Assembly (NCBI GenBank): GCA_016806145.1
Contig: CP063166.1
Coordinates: 6,448,001 to 6,512,000 of the forward strand
Direction: 5' to 3'
Source of the DNA: Variovorax paradoxus
GTDB taxonomy: Bacteria > Pseudomonadota > Gammaproteobacteria > Burkholderiales > Burkholderiaceae_C
Length of the DNA stretch: 64,000 bases
Positions within the stretch are counted from its first letter, which is position 1. Each line of letters starts with the position of its first letter. The position numbers and the translations under genes were made by a program. Shown here one piece after another: positions 9,140-16,867 of this stretch. The notes beneath the pieces were generated by a model, which saw only the letters and a list, made by a program, of their open reading frames with translations, searched no databases and had not been told where the DNA came from.

Positions 9140-9317
9140 GTCTGTCGTCTCCGTGGTGGCAGGGCCTTGTGGGCCTGGCTGATAGGTGCGGGTCTGTGCC
9201 CGGTCGGGCGCGAGCCCATGATCACGCAAAGTGTATGCCGGGGTCCGCGACAGGTGTTTGCTTTCCATGCCCCCAAAAAGCCACTTCCAGAAAGAAGATT
9301 GCTTAACATCGGGCCTT
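9140..9317. promoter_or_regulatory. Divergent promoter region, oxidoreductase leader / lrp
   Basis: This 178-base gap separates two divergent transcripts and must hold both promoters. Lrp/AsnC regulators usually bind next to their own gene and a divergent target, so an operator is expected here. I see a relatively A-rich stretch at 9265-9310 just before the lrp start, but no confident -35/-10 pair or dyad. Confidence 0.45.
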
Positions 9318-9794
9318 ATGGAAAGCATTGACAAGTTCGACCTTGCCATCCTGCAAGAACTGCAGACCGATGGCCGCCTTACCAACGCCGAGCTTGCGCA
9401 GCGCGTGGGCCTGTCGGCCGCGCCCTGCTGGCGCCGCGTGCGTGCGCTGGAAGAGGCCGGCTTCATCAAGGGCTACCGCGCCGAGATCGACCGGCACAAG
9501 ATCGGGCTGGGCGTGCTCGCTTTCGTGCGCGTCGACACCGAGCGCGTCACCAACGAAGCGACCCGCAAGCTCGAGGACGCCATCCGCAAGATGCCCGAGG
9601 TCGTCGCCTGCCACTACATCAGCGGCACCGGCACCTTCGAGCTGCAGGTGGTGGCGCGCGACCTCGACGGTTTCTCCGCCTTCGCGCGGCAGCACCTGAT
9701 GAACCTGCCGAACGTGAAGGACCTGCACACCAGCTTCTCGCTCGGCGAGGTGAAGGCGAGCAGCGCGCTGCCGCTGGGGCACCTGGCGAAGTAG
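9318..9794 (+). CDS. Lrp/AsnC family transcriptional regulator (next to oxidoreductase)
   Basis: A 158-residue one-component regulator. Residues about 5-65 form the winged helix-turn-helix (LQTDGRLTNAELAQRVGLS), and 70-150 the RAM ligand-binding domain that senses amino acids and drives oligomerisation. I chose the ATG at 9318 (MESIDKFDLAILQEL) because homologues start here; an earlier ATG at 9231 would add 29 residues with no family similarity. Divergent placement from the indolepyruvate oxidoreductase suggests it controls that gene in response to an amino acid or 2-oxo acid, as BkdR- and MdeR-type regulators do. That link is inference. Confidence 0.92.
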   Translation: MESIDKFDLAILQELQTDGRLTNAELAQRVGLSAAPCWRRVRALEEAGFIKGYRAEIDRHKIGLGVLAFVRVDTERVTNEATRKLEDAIRKMPEVVACHYISGTGTFELQVVARDLDGFSAFARQHLMNLPNVKDLHTSFSLGEVKASSALPLGHLAK

Positions 9795-9925
9795 CGGCGG
9801 CCATGACATTTCTCCGCCCTGCGGCGCTTTTGTGAGCGCTCGCTTGCGGGGATGACCATTGTTTGCAGTGCCAACGCGAAGGCGCTTGCACACTGCGCGA
9901 CCTCGTTTCCCTGGAGGTCACGCCG

Positions 9926-12379
9926 ATGTCGAATCTGCCGCGCACGCTGTCGGTCCTTGGACCGGCGCTTCCCCTCGTCGATGGACAGCCCGCGCTGCGG
10001 GCCGTGCGGCTGTCGGGCCGCGAGGGGCTCAATGCGCTGTTTTGTTATGAGCTGCTGCTCGAGTCGCCCGATGACGCGGACCTCGATCTCGATGCCTTCA
10101 TCGGCCGCGAGATCCATTGCCGCATCGCGCTCGACGACGGGATGGACGGCATGCGCGAGATCAACGCGCTCGTCACCGAGGCCGCCTTTCTGGGCGAGGC
10201 GGGCCGCCACGCGCAGTACCTGCTGACATTGCGGCCCTGGCTGCACTTGGCCGCGCTGCGCACCGACTGCAGGATCTTCCAGGACCTGACGGTCGTCCAG
10301 ATCCTCGAGGCCCTGCTCGCGCGCTATCCCTTCCCCGTCTGCTGGCGCCTGGCCGAGCACTATCCGCCGCGCGACTATCAGACCCAGTTCAACGAGAGCG
10401 ACTTCGCTTTCTTCGAGCGGCTGTGCCAGGAGTGGGGCATCGGCTATTACTTCGAGCATGCGGACGGGGCGCACCGGCTGGTGCTTGGCGATGGGACGGG
10501 GGCTTTTCACCCCGCCGCCGGGCGCTACCGCACCCTGGACTTCCACCCGCCGGGCTGGAAGCTCGATGCGGAGTACGTTCACAGCTTCGTGCCCGTGCGC
10601 CGGATCGCCAGCGGGCGGTATGCGAGTCGGGAGTACGACTACATGCGGCCGCGGGCCGACCTCTCCGTCAGCCAGGGTGGCGATTCACAGGCCGAGGTCT
10701 ACAGCTGGCATGACTCGGTGGGCGGCAGCCACTGGGCGCAGCCGAGGGCCGGGCGCGGGGGATTCGAGGAGGCGGCGAACGATCCGTTCGCCGAGGGGCG
10801 CCAGCTGGCGCTGCTTCGTCTGCAAGCCCTGCGCGCCGAAGCCGTTCGCGCAATTGGCAGCGGCCCGATCCGAGGCCTGGCTCCGGGCACCACCTTCCGT
10901 CTCCACGGCCACCCACGCCAGGAAATCGAAACCACCGAATACCTCGCGCTCGACACCCGCTTCCTGATCGAGGAGGTCGGCGCCGACAGCAACCGCCGCG
11001 AACACTGGCGCGTGAATCTCGACTTCACCGCCCACCCGCTGGCCGAACCGCTGCGCCCCGCGCTCGTGCGTCCCAAGCCCATGGCCGTCGGCCCGCAGGT
11101 GGCAAGAGTCGTCGGACCCGCGGGCCAGAACCTCTGGACCGATGCCCTGGGCCGCATCAAGGTGCAGTTCCCCTGGGACCGCGAGGGCGCGCACGACGCC
11201 CACAGCAGCTGCTGGCTGCGCGTGAGCGCGCCGTGGGCCGGCAACCAGCTCGGCGGCGTCTGGCTGCCGCGCATCGGCCAGGAAGTGATCGTGAGCTTCA
11301 TCGGCGGCGATGCCGACCTGCCGATCTGCACGGGGCGGGTGCACGACCGGGACAACCTGCCGCCGTGGGCGCTGCCGGGTCAAGCCGCGCTCAGCGGCTT
11401 CAGGAGCCGCGAGCTGACCGAGGGCGGCGGCAATGCCGCGGCGGGGCGCAGCAACCATCTGGTGCTCGACGACACGCCCGACCGGATCCAGGCGCAGCTC
11501 AAGAGCGACCACCAGTGCAGCGTGCTGAGCCTGGGGCGCTTCGCGCGCATCGAGGACCATGCGGGGCGCAAGGAGGAGCGCGGCGAGGGCTTCGAGTTGC
11601 GCACCGACGGGCACGGGGTGCTGCGGGCAGCGCGCGGGATGCTGATCACCACCGAAGCCCGGCCGAACGCGGCGAACCATGCGCTGGACATGGGCGAGAC
11701 CTCGGTGCGGCTGGCCGAAGCGCAGGAACAGCACGACATGCTCGCGGAAGCCGCCCGGCTGCACCGCGCGCAGGACGCCGGCACCGACCAGGACGAAGTG
11801 CAGCAGGCGCTCGCGAAGCAGAACGCAGCCATCGTCGGCACGGGCGCCCCTTTCCCCGAACTGGAAGCGCCGCACCTGGTGCTCGCGAGCCCCGCCGGCA
11901 TCGCGGCTTCCACGTCGGGCCCGTTGCACCTGCACGCCAGGACCCACGCGGCCTTCACGAGCCGCGGCCATCTCGGTTTCAGCAGCGCCAGACGCTGGCT
12001 CGCCAGCGCCGCCGAGGGCATCCGCGCCTTCACGCAGCGGCACGGCATCCGCTTCGTCGCCGCCGAAGGCCCGATCGACGTCGAGGCCCATGCCGACGAC
12101 CTGGTGCTGCTCGCGCACAAGGACGTGCGGATCCGGAGCATCGACGGCGAGCTCCACATCAGCGCCCGCAAGAAGGTCGTGATCATCGGCGGCGGCAGCT
12201 ACACCGAATGGAGCGCGCAGGGGATCGTGCATGGCACGGCCGGCACCTGGCAGGAACATGCGGCGCTGCATGCACAGGTGGGGCCGATGCAGAGGCCGCC
12301 CAGTTTCCCGACGTTCGCGCGAGGCCGCTTTCACGGCAAAGACTCCGGGTCGTCTCACCGCTTTTCCCCGTCGGCTTGA
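9926..12379 (+). CDS. vgrG: Type VI secretion system spike protein VgrG
   Basis: An 817-residue VgrG. Three copies form the needle tip of the type VI secretion apparatus and carry effectors out of the cell. N-terminal residues to about 330 match the gp27-like hub (NESDFAFFERLCQEWGIGYYFEH), 390-480 the gp5 OB-fold (TDALGRIKVQFPWDR, APWAGNQLGGVWLPRIGQEV), and about 600-740 the DUF2345 extension common in beta-proteobacteria. Start is the ATG at 9926 with GGAGG upstream; the in-frame ATG at 9863 is less likely. The C-terminus is short (FHGKDSGSSHRFSPSA), with no effector domain attached. The effector gene begins 15 bases after the stop. No tss structural genes, Hcp, PAAR or DUF4123 chaperone are in the window. 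Confidence 0.95.
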   Translation: MSNLPRTLSVLGPALPLVDGQPALRAVRLSGREGLNALFCYELLLESPDDADLDLDAFIGREIHCRIALDDGMDGMREINALVTEAAFLGEAGRHAQYLLTLRPWLHLAALRTDCRIFQDLTVVQILEALLARYPFPVCWRLAEHYPPRDYQTQFNESDFAFFERLCQEWGIGYYFEHADGAHRLVLGDGTGAFHPAAGRYRTLDFHPPGWKLDAEYVHSFVPVRRIASGRYASREYDYMRPRADLSVSQGGDSQAEVYSWHDSVGGSHWAQPRAGRGGFEEAANDPFAEGRQLALLRLQALRAEAVRAIGSGPIRGLAPGTTFRLHGHPRQEIETTEYLALDTRFLIEEVGADSNRREHWRVNLDFTAHPLAEPLRPALVRPKPMAVGPQVARVVGPAGQNLWTDALGRIKVQFPWDREGAHDAHSSCWLRVSAPWAGNQLGGVWLPRIGQEVIVSFIGGDADLPICTGRVHDRDNLPPWALPGQAALSGFRSRELTEGGGNAAAGRSNHLVLDDTPDRIQAQLKSDHQCSVLSLGRFARIEDHAGRKEERGEGFELRTDGHGVLRAARGMLITTEARPNAANHALDMGETSVRLAEAQEQHDMLAEAARLHRAQDAGTDQDEVQQALAKQNAAIVGTGAPFPELEAPHLVLASPAGIAASTSGPLHLHARTHAAFTSRGHLGFSSARRWLASAAEGIRAFTQRHGIRFVAAEGPIDVEAHADDLVLLAHKDVRIRSIDGELHISARKKVVIIGGGSYTEWSAQGIVHGTAGTWQEHAALHAQVGPMQRPPSFPTFARGRFHGKDSGSSHRFSPSA

Positions 12380-12394
12380 GTCTCGAAAACACTC

Positions 12395-14641
12395 ATGCTG
12401 ATCAGCCCCCCGTTCCTGCCCGAATCGCTTGCCGATAACGAGGCTTTCGTCGCCGCGGCCATGCCGGATGGCGCGGACATCGCCCCCGGTTCCGGCGGTG
12501 CGCCACTGGGCTCATACCCGTTGACGACCGCGCTGACCTGGCACAACGGCTTGCACCTGCGCGCGCCCCGAGACGCCCAGAATCGCGCCGCGCCTGTCCG
12601 TGCCATCGCCGATGGCACTGTCATCTTCAAGCGCGAGCCGCGCACTTCGAACGCGACAGCCGGCGATCCGCAGAACTACAACCCCTACGGACTGGAGCCG
12701 GCCTGGACCGACAACGGCATCCTCATCCTGCGCCACAGCACCGAGATCGGAGCAACCGCCGATGTGCCCACGCGCCTGACCTACTACAGCGTCTACATGC
12801 ACTTGTGCGGCATCGCTGCCACCGTGACGGAAGGAGGCTCCGTCTGGCGCAAGGATCCCATCGGTATTGCCGGGCGAATCCTGGGCCGCGAGGATCACCT
12901 TCATTTCGAGATCTGCCTCAGCCCAACTCACCTGCGCACGCTGTTGGGCAGCGCACGCGAATGCATCTGGACCGACCCATCGCGAGCGCCAACTGCCGAT
13001 GGCCGCATCGACAGCGTGTTCGGAAGCATCCATATCTACCTGCCGGCTGGAACGCCGACCCGGAGCAGCTTCCCCGCCTCGCACCTGAGAGAAGGCAATG
13101 CTTCCAGAGGCGGCTCGAGCGCAGCCACGGATCACTTTCCTCCGGACACCTTGCGCACGGCTCAATGGGTGGAGATCCTTCACCAGAGAGGCAACACCAC
13201 ATACCGAAGCTATCTCGCGAGTGGCCCCCATGCCGGAGAGCCCATCGGCAGCGCCCACATCGCCCAAGGTTTCGAATACGACCTGTACACCGAAGCCTGT
13301 GCGCGGCATGACAGCCTCGGGGCGGCGGTTCGCGTCGGCAGCAGTCCGAGCGGGTGGTACGAGCTTCTGCGCTTCGGACGCAATCTGGGGCCTGACGCGC
13401 TGCCCGCCCATGCGGCGAACTGGCAGAAGATTCCCACGGCGGACGGCACGGTCTGGGTCGATCTCAATGCCGCGGGCACCTTCAAGTTCAGCGATGCGGA
13501 CTTTCCTGGATACCGCGGCTGGCAATGTTTCGACGACGACACGAGCGAGGACAACCAGCGGTGCGACTCGTCGCATCTGAAAAGCCTGCTGCGCGACCCC
13601 TCGATACCCGAGCGCATCCGCGAGCGCGAGGCGCTTGCGCGCCGACTGGGCCAGCACGACATCCGCGAAAAGCTCTCTCGTGCCATCTGCAGGTTTCCGA
13701 CCGAATGGGATCGGCGAACCATCGCCAAGCGCTACGAGTGGCTCAAAGTGGACGAGGAGTTTCGGGTGGAAAGCGGCAAGGAGTGGGACGAATTCAAAGC
13801 GCATGCCGAAGCCATCAGCTTCGACGATCTGCCCACCGAATATGTCGATGCGGTCTGGCACTTCCATCCACGCGCCTTCATCTCGCACATGCGCAAATGT
13901 GGATGGCTCAGCCGCGGGGAGATGGTTCAGTGCATCCCCCGGGTTTCCCCCGCAGGGGGCATTCCTCTCGCCACGGCCCGAACACGGGTCGACACGTGGT
14001 GCGTGGCGATCAACGCCATGGCCAGGAAGTTCGGTCTGGACAGCCCGCTGCGGATGACGCACCTTCTGGCCCAGGTCTGGGCCGAAACAGGCTACCTGCG
14101 CCTGACGCGCGAAGCAGGCGCGGACCACGCGCGCTACGCACCCTACATCGGCCGAGGCCTCATCCAGATCACCTGGAAGGACAAGTACGACGCCTATGCC
14201 GATTTCGCGAAGCTGGGCACGCCCCCCGCCAACTCGTTCAATCTGGAATTGATCGCCACCGATCCTTACCACGCCGGAAACTCATCGGGCTTCTACTGGG
14301 TCTCCAAGACCTACCTGGAGCCGAGAAAGACATCGAGCATCAATCTTTCGCGCATCGCCGATACCGGCTGGTCGACAAACTCCATCGGAAAGCTGTGCCT
14401 GTGGATCAATGGCGGAGGGAATCACTACGACCATCGGCATGTCCACGCGATCTTCATCGCGCGCGTGCTCGACGATATCGGCCACGCCCGGAGCACGGCC
14501 ACGGAAACGGTCACGTTCCCGAAGATGGAGTTCGACAGGGAAAGCAGCGTCGTGAACGGTCGCTCCACCCGCAGGGTCGTCGGCACGCAGACATCGAACG
14601 ACTCGATGACCATCTCGGTCAACTTCACTCCGCAAAGATGA
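12395..14641 (+). CDS. Putative type VI effector: LytM/M23-like plus GH19/lysozyme-like peptidoglycan hydrolase
   Basis: A 748-residue protein directly downstream of vgrG without a signal peptide, as expected for a VgrG-delivered effector acting in the target periplasm. Residues about 45-185 resemble a LytM/M23 metallopeptidase (WHNGLHLRAP, PVRAIADGTVIF, YSVYMHL, DHLHFEI). The usual HxxxD zinc motif reads HxxxH (His50, His54), while the HxH pair is kept (168-170). A middle region (about 255-380) looks like an SH3-type wall-binding module. From about 485 a motif known near lysozyme-like domains (WHFHPRAFISHMRKCGWLSR) leads into a GH19/lysozyme-like domain with candidate catalytic Glu564 (LLAQVWAETGY) and RGLIQIT (587-593). 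The stop overlaps the next gene as ATGA. Domain calls are by motif only; effector status is inferred from context. Confidence 0.8.
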   Translation: MLISPPFLPESLADNEAFVAAAMPDGADIAPGSGGAPLGSYPLTTALTWHNGLHLRAPRDAQNRAAPVRAIADGTVIFKREPRTSNATAGDPQNYNPYGLEPAWTDNGILILRHSTEIGATADVPTRLTYYSVYMHLCGIAATVTEGGSVWRKDPIGIAGRILGREDHLHFEICLSPTHLRTLLGSARECIWTDPSRAPTADGRIDSVFGSIHIYLPAGTPTRSSFPASHLREGNASRGGSSAATDHFPPDTLRTAQWVEILHQRGNTTYRSYLASGPHAGEPIGSAHIAQGFEYDLYTEACARHDSLGAAVRVGSSPSGWYELLRFGRNLGPDALPAHAANWQKIPTADGTVWVDLNAAGTFKFSDADFPGYRGWQCFDDDTSEDNQRCDSSHLKSLLRDPSIPERIREREALARRLGQHDIREKLSRAICRFPTEWDRRTIAKRYEWLKVDEEFRVESGKEWDEFKAHAEAISFDDLPTEYVDAVWHFHPRAFISHMRKCGWLSRGEMVQCIPRVSPAGGIPLATARTRVDTWCVAINAMARKFGLDSPLRMTHLLAQVWAETGYLRLTREAGADHARYAPYIGRGLIQITWKDKYDAYADFAKLGTPPANSFNLELIATDPYHAGNSSGFYWVSKTYLEPRKTSSINLSRIADTGWSTNSIGKLCLWINGGGNHYDHRHVHAIFIARVLDDIGHARSTATETVTFPKMEFDRESSVVNGRSTRRVVGTQTSNDSMTISVNFTPQR

Positions 14642-15102
14642 CTCACCACCACCTCCTCGCCTTGAGCGGGCTTCTTTTCTGCCACGCAGCCCTCGCAGGC
14701 GCCGCGGATGAATGTTTTCCCTCGCTCCCGGGAAGAGAAGACATCCCGTTCGACGCTCCCGGCGAGGTGAAGATCACCAGACTCCGAATCTCCGCGCAGC
14801 AGGAACTGGCCTACCTCGCCACCGAATACATCGGCGCCAAGAATCTGCAGGCAACGCTCTACCTGAAGCGTCCTGGCGGTTACTGCTTCTCCGGCGACCT
14901 GGGCGCCTTGACGAATTTCCGGGTGGACCGTTCGACCGCTTCGCACGGGCGCTACGGAATCGTCGTCCTGTCGGGTTCCGGCGACTCTCGCTTTTCGCGG
15001 CGATTCAGCTACAGAAAGCCATCGCAAAAGTACGAACTCGACGCTTGCCGTGTCGGAACGGAAGGTGGTCGTTGGAGAGCCTGCACCGCCTCCGAACAGT
15101 AG
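14638..15102 (+). CDS. Candidate periplasmic immunity protein for the upstream effector
   Basis: A 154-residue protein whose ATG at 14638 overlaps the effector stop (ATGA), so the two are translationally coupled. Residues 1-23 look like a Sec signal peptide (LLALSGLLFCHAALAGA). The mature part has four cysteines that could form two disulfides. Small, exported, and last in a vgrG-effector pair is the standard profile of an immunity protein protecting the producer from a periplasm-acting peptidoglycan hydrolase. I recognise no family and the role is inferred from position and export. The longer open frame upstream (from 13525) is a shadow of the effector gene. Confidence 0.72.
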   Translation: MTHHHLLALSGLLFCHAALAGAADECFPSLPGREDIPFDAPGEVKITRLRISAQQELAYLATEYIGAKNLQATLYLKRPGGYCFSGDLGALTNFRVDRSTASHGRYGIVVLSGSGDSRFSRRFSYRKPSQKYELDACRVGTEGGRWRACTASEQ

Positions 15103-15158
15103 AGGAGCCGCTCACCCCAGGCGCCACCAGCCTAAAATCCTCGCCCACCCCAACCCCG

Positions 15159-15170
15159 CCCCCCCCCCCC
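15159..15170 (+). repeat. 12-base C homopolymer upstream of an ABC binding-protein gene
   Basis: An uninterrupted run of 12 C lies between a TAAAAT -10-like hexamer (about 15133-15138) and the ATG at 15190. Tracts this long are prone to slipped-strand length change and to sequencing error. If real, it sits in the 5' leader or promoter of the binding-protein gene. Confidence 0.75.
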
Positions 15171-15189
15171 GCGCACCCAAGGACCCCGC

Positions 15190-15960
15190 ATGACCCCCAC
15201 CCGCCGCGCCCTGGCGCTTGGCTTTGCCGCTGCCGTGATGGCTTTCGGTGCCCTGGCGCCCGCCCAGGCGCAGAACCGCGAACTGACCGTGGCCTCCAGC
15301 GCCACCTATGCGCCGTTCGCGTTCGAGAACAAGGACAAGCAGATCGTCGGTTTCGACATCGACATCATCAACGCCATCGCGAAGCAGCAGGGCCTGAAGA
15401 TCAAGATCGTGAACACGCCGTTCACCGGCATCTTCGGCGCGCTCAACAACGGCGACGTCGACCTCGTGATCTCGGGCGTGACGATCAACGAGAAGCGCAA
15501 GCAGAGCTACGACTTCACGCCGCCGTACTTCGCGGCACGCCAGCTGATCGCGCTGCCGAAGAACAGCACGGTCGCCTCGCTCAAGGACCTCACGGGCAAG
15601 AAGATCGCGGTGGTGAGCGCCTCGACGGCCGACGACATCGCGTCGCGCGAGTTCGGCAAGACCAGCCCGAACATCCGCCGCTTCGAGAGCACGCCGCTGA
15701 TCATCTCCGAGCTGGCCGGCGGTGGCGTCGACGCGGCGATGGGCGACAACGGCGTGATCGCCTACCGCGTGTCGCAGAACCCCGAGCTGAAGACCCTCGA
15801 CGACAAGTCCTTCCCCGAGGAAGGCTTCGGCATCGTGGTGAAGAAGGGCGACAAGGCGCTGCTCGACAAGCTCACGGCCGGCCTGGCGGCGATTCGCGCC
15901 GACGGCAGCTACGTGACGATCTACAAGAAGTGGTTCAACAAGGACCCGAACGTGCGCTGA
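15190..15960 (+). CDS. Amino-acid ABC transporter substrate-binding protein
   Basis: A 256-residue periplasmic binding protein of the polar amino-acid family (SBP_bac_3). It has a signal peptide of about 28 residues ending APAQAQ and the family segments YAPFAFENKDKQIVGFDIDI and GDVDLVISGVTINEKRKQSYDFTPPY. It captures an amino acid in the periplasm and delivers it to the membrane permease encoded next. The substrate cannot be read from sequence. A strong terminator hairpin separates it from the permease gene, consistent with the higher expression usual for binding proteins. The ribosome site AAGGA precedes the ATG. Confidence 0.93.
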   Translation: MTPTRRALALGFAAAVMAFGALAPAQAQNRELTVASSATYAPFAFENKDKQIVGFDIDIINAIAKQQGLKIKIVNTPFTGIFGALNNGDVDLVISGVTINEKRKQSYDFTPPYFAARQLIALPKNSTVASLKDLTGKKIAVVSASTADDIASREFGKTSPNIRRFESTPLIISELAGGGVDAAMGDNGVIAYRVSQNPELKTLDDKSFPEEGFGIVVKKGDKALLDKLTAGLAAIRADGSYVTIYKKWFNKDPNVR

Positions 15961-15985
15961 GCCGCACGGCCCCCGTTCTGCTCCC

Positions 15986-16020
15986 ACGGCCGCGCTTCGC
16001 GGCCGTTTCGTTTTTCTTTT
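15986..16020 (+). terminator. Hairpin with T-rich tail between binding protein and permease
   Basis: Perfect inverted arms ACGGCCGCG/CGCGGCCGT around a three-base loop (15986-16006) are followed by a T-rich stretch (TTCGTTTTTCTTTT). This is a good intrinsic terminator. Its position inside an apparent two-gene operon suggests partial read-through. Confidence 0.8.
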
Positions 16021-16051
16021 CGTTCGTTTCTCTGCATTGAAGGAAGCCGCC

Positions 16052-16822
16052 ATGGAACAACCGGTGTTGCTGTTCGGATGGTTCCGCTGGGACATCCTGG
16101 TCGAATACAAGGACCTGTTCTGGCAGGGCGCCTGGATGACCTTGCGCATGACGGTGGTCTGCGTGCTGCTGGGCGCGAGCTGGGGCTTGTGCCTGGCGCT
16201 GGCGCGGCTCGCGCAGCCGCGGCACGCACCCTGGACCTGGGTGGCGCGCTTCTTCCTGCGCTGGCCGGCCACGGTGTACGTGAGCTTCTTCCGCGGCACG
16301 CCGCTGTTCGTGCAGATCCTCTTGATCCACTTCGCGGTGATGCCGGTGTTCATCCACCCCACCTCGGGCCTGCTGATCGACGGCGAGCTCGCGCGCACGC
16401 TCAAGCAGGAGCACGGCGCGCTGATCTCGGGCGTGGTGGCGCTCACGCTCAATTCGGCGGCCTACATCTCCGAGGTGTTCCGCGCGGGCATCCAGTCGAT
16501 CTCGCGCGGCCAGTTCGACGCCGGCCGCTCGCTGGGCTTCAACCCGGCGCAGGTGATGCGCTACGTGGTGCTGCCGCAGGCCTTCCGCCGCATGTTGCCG
16601 CCGCTGGGCAACAACGCGATCGCGCTGCTCAAGGACACCTCCCTGGTCTCCGCCATCGGCCTGGCCGAGCTGGCCTACGCGGCGCGCACCGTGGCCGGTG
16701 CCTATGCGCGCTACTGGGAGCCCTATCTCGCGATCTCGGTGATCTACTGGGTGATGACGCTGGTGCTGACCACGCTGCTGCGCCGGCTCGAGCACCGGCT
16801 CGCGCGCAGCGACCGCGGCTGA
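16052..16822 (+). CDS. Amino-acid ABC transporter permease
   Basis: A 256-residue inner-membrane permease of the HisM/GlnP type. Several hydrophobic helices and the EAA-type coupling motif (AGRSLGFNPAQVMRYVVLPQAFRRMLPPLGNNAI) that docks the ATPase are visible. Start is the ATG at 16052, preceded by AAGGAAG. It works with the preceding binding protein to import an amino acid. No ATP-binding subunit gene is adjacent, so the ATPase must come from elsewhere in the genome or be shared. Confidence 0.93.
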   Translation: MEQPVLLFGWFRWDILVEYKDLFWQGAWMTLRMTVVCVLLGASWGLCLALARLAQPRHAPWTWVARFFLRWPATVYVSFFRGTPLFVQILLIHFAVMPVFIHPTSGLLIDGELARTLKQEHGALISGVVALTLNSAAYISEVFRAGIQSISRGQFDAGRSLGFNPAQVMRYVVLPQAFRRMLPPLGNNAIALLKDTSLVSAIGLAELAYAARTVAGAYARYWEPYLAISVIYWVMTLVLTTLLRRLEHRLARSDRG

Positions 16823-16867
16823 CCGCTGGCTGACCGGCTCGGGGCCTCGCGGCGACAATAGCCCCAC

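Noticed and set aside
13525..14637. N-terminal extension of the immunity protein into the effector gene
   Set aside because: The extension is an out-of-frame reading of the effector. The signal peptide begins exactly at the ATG at 14638.
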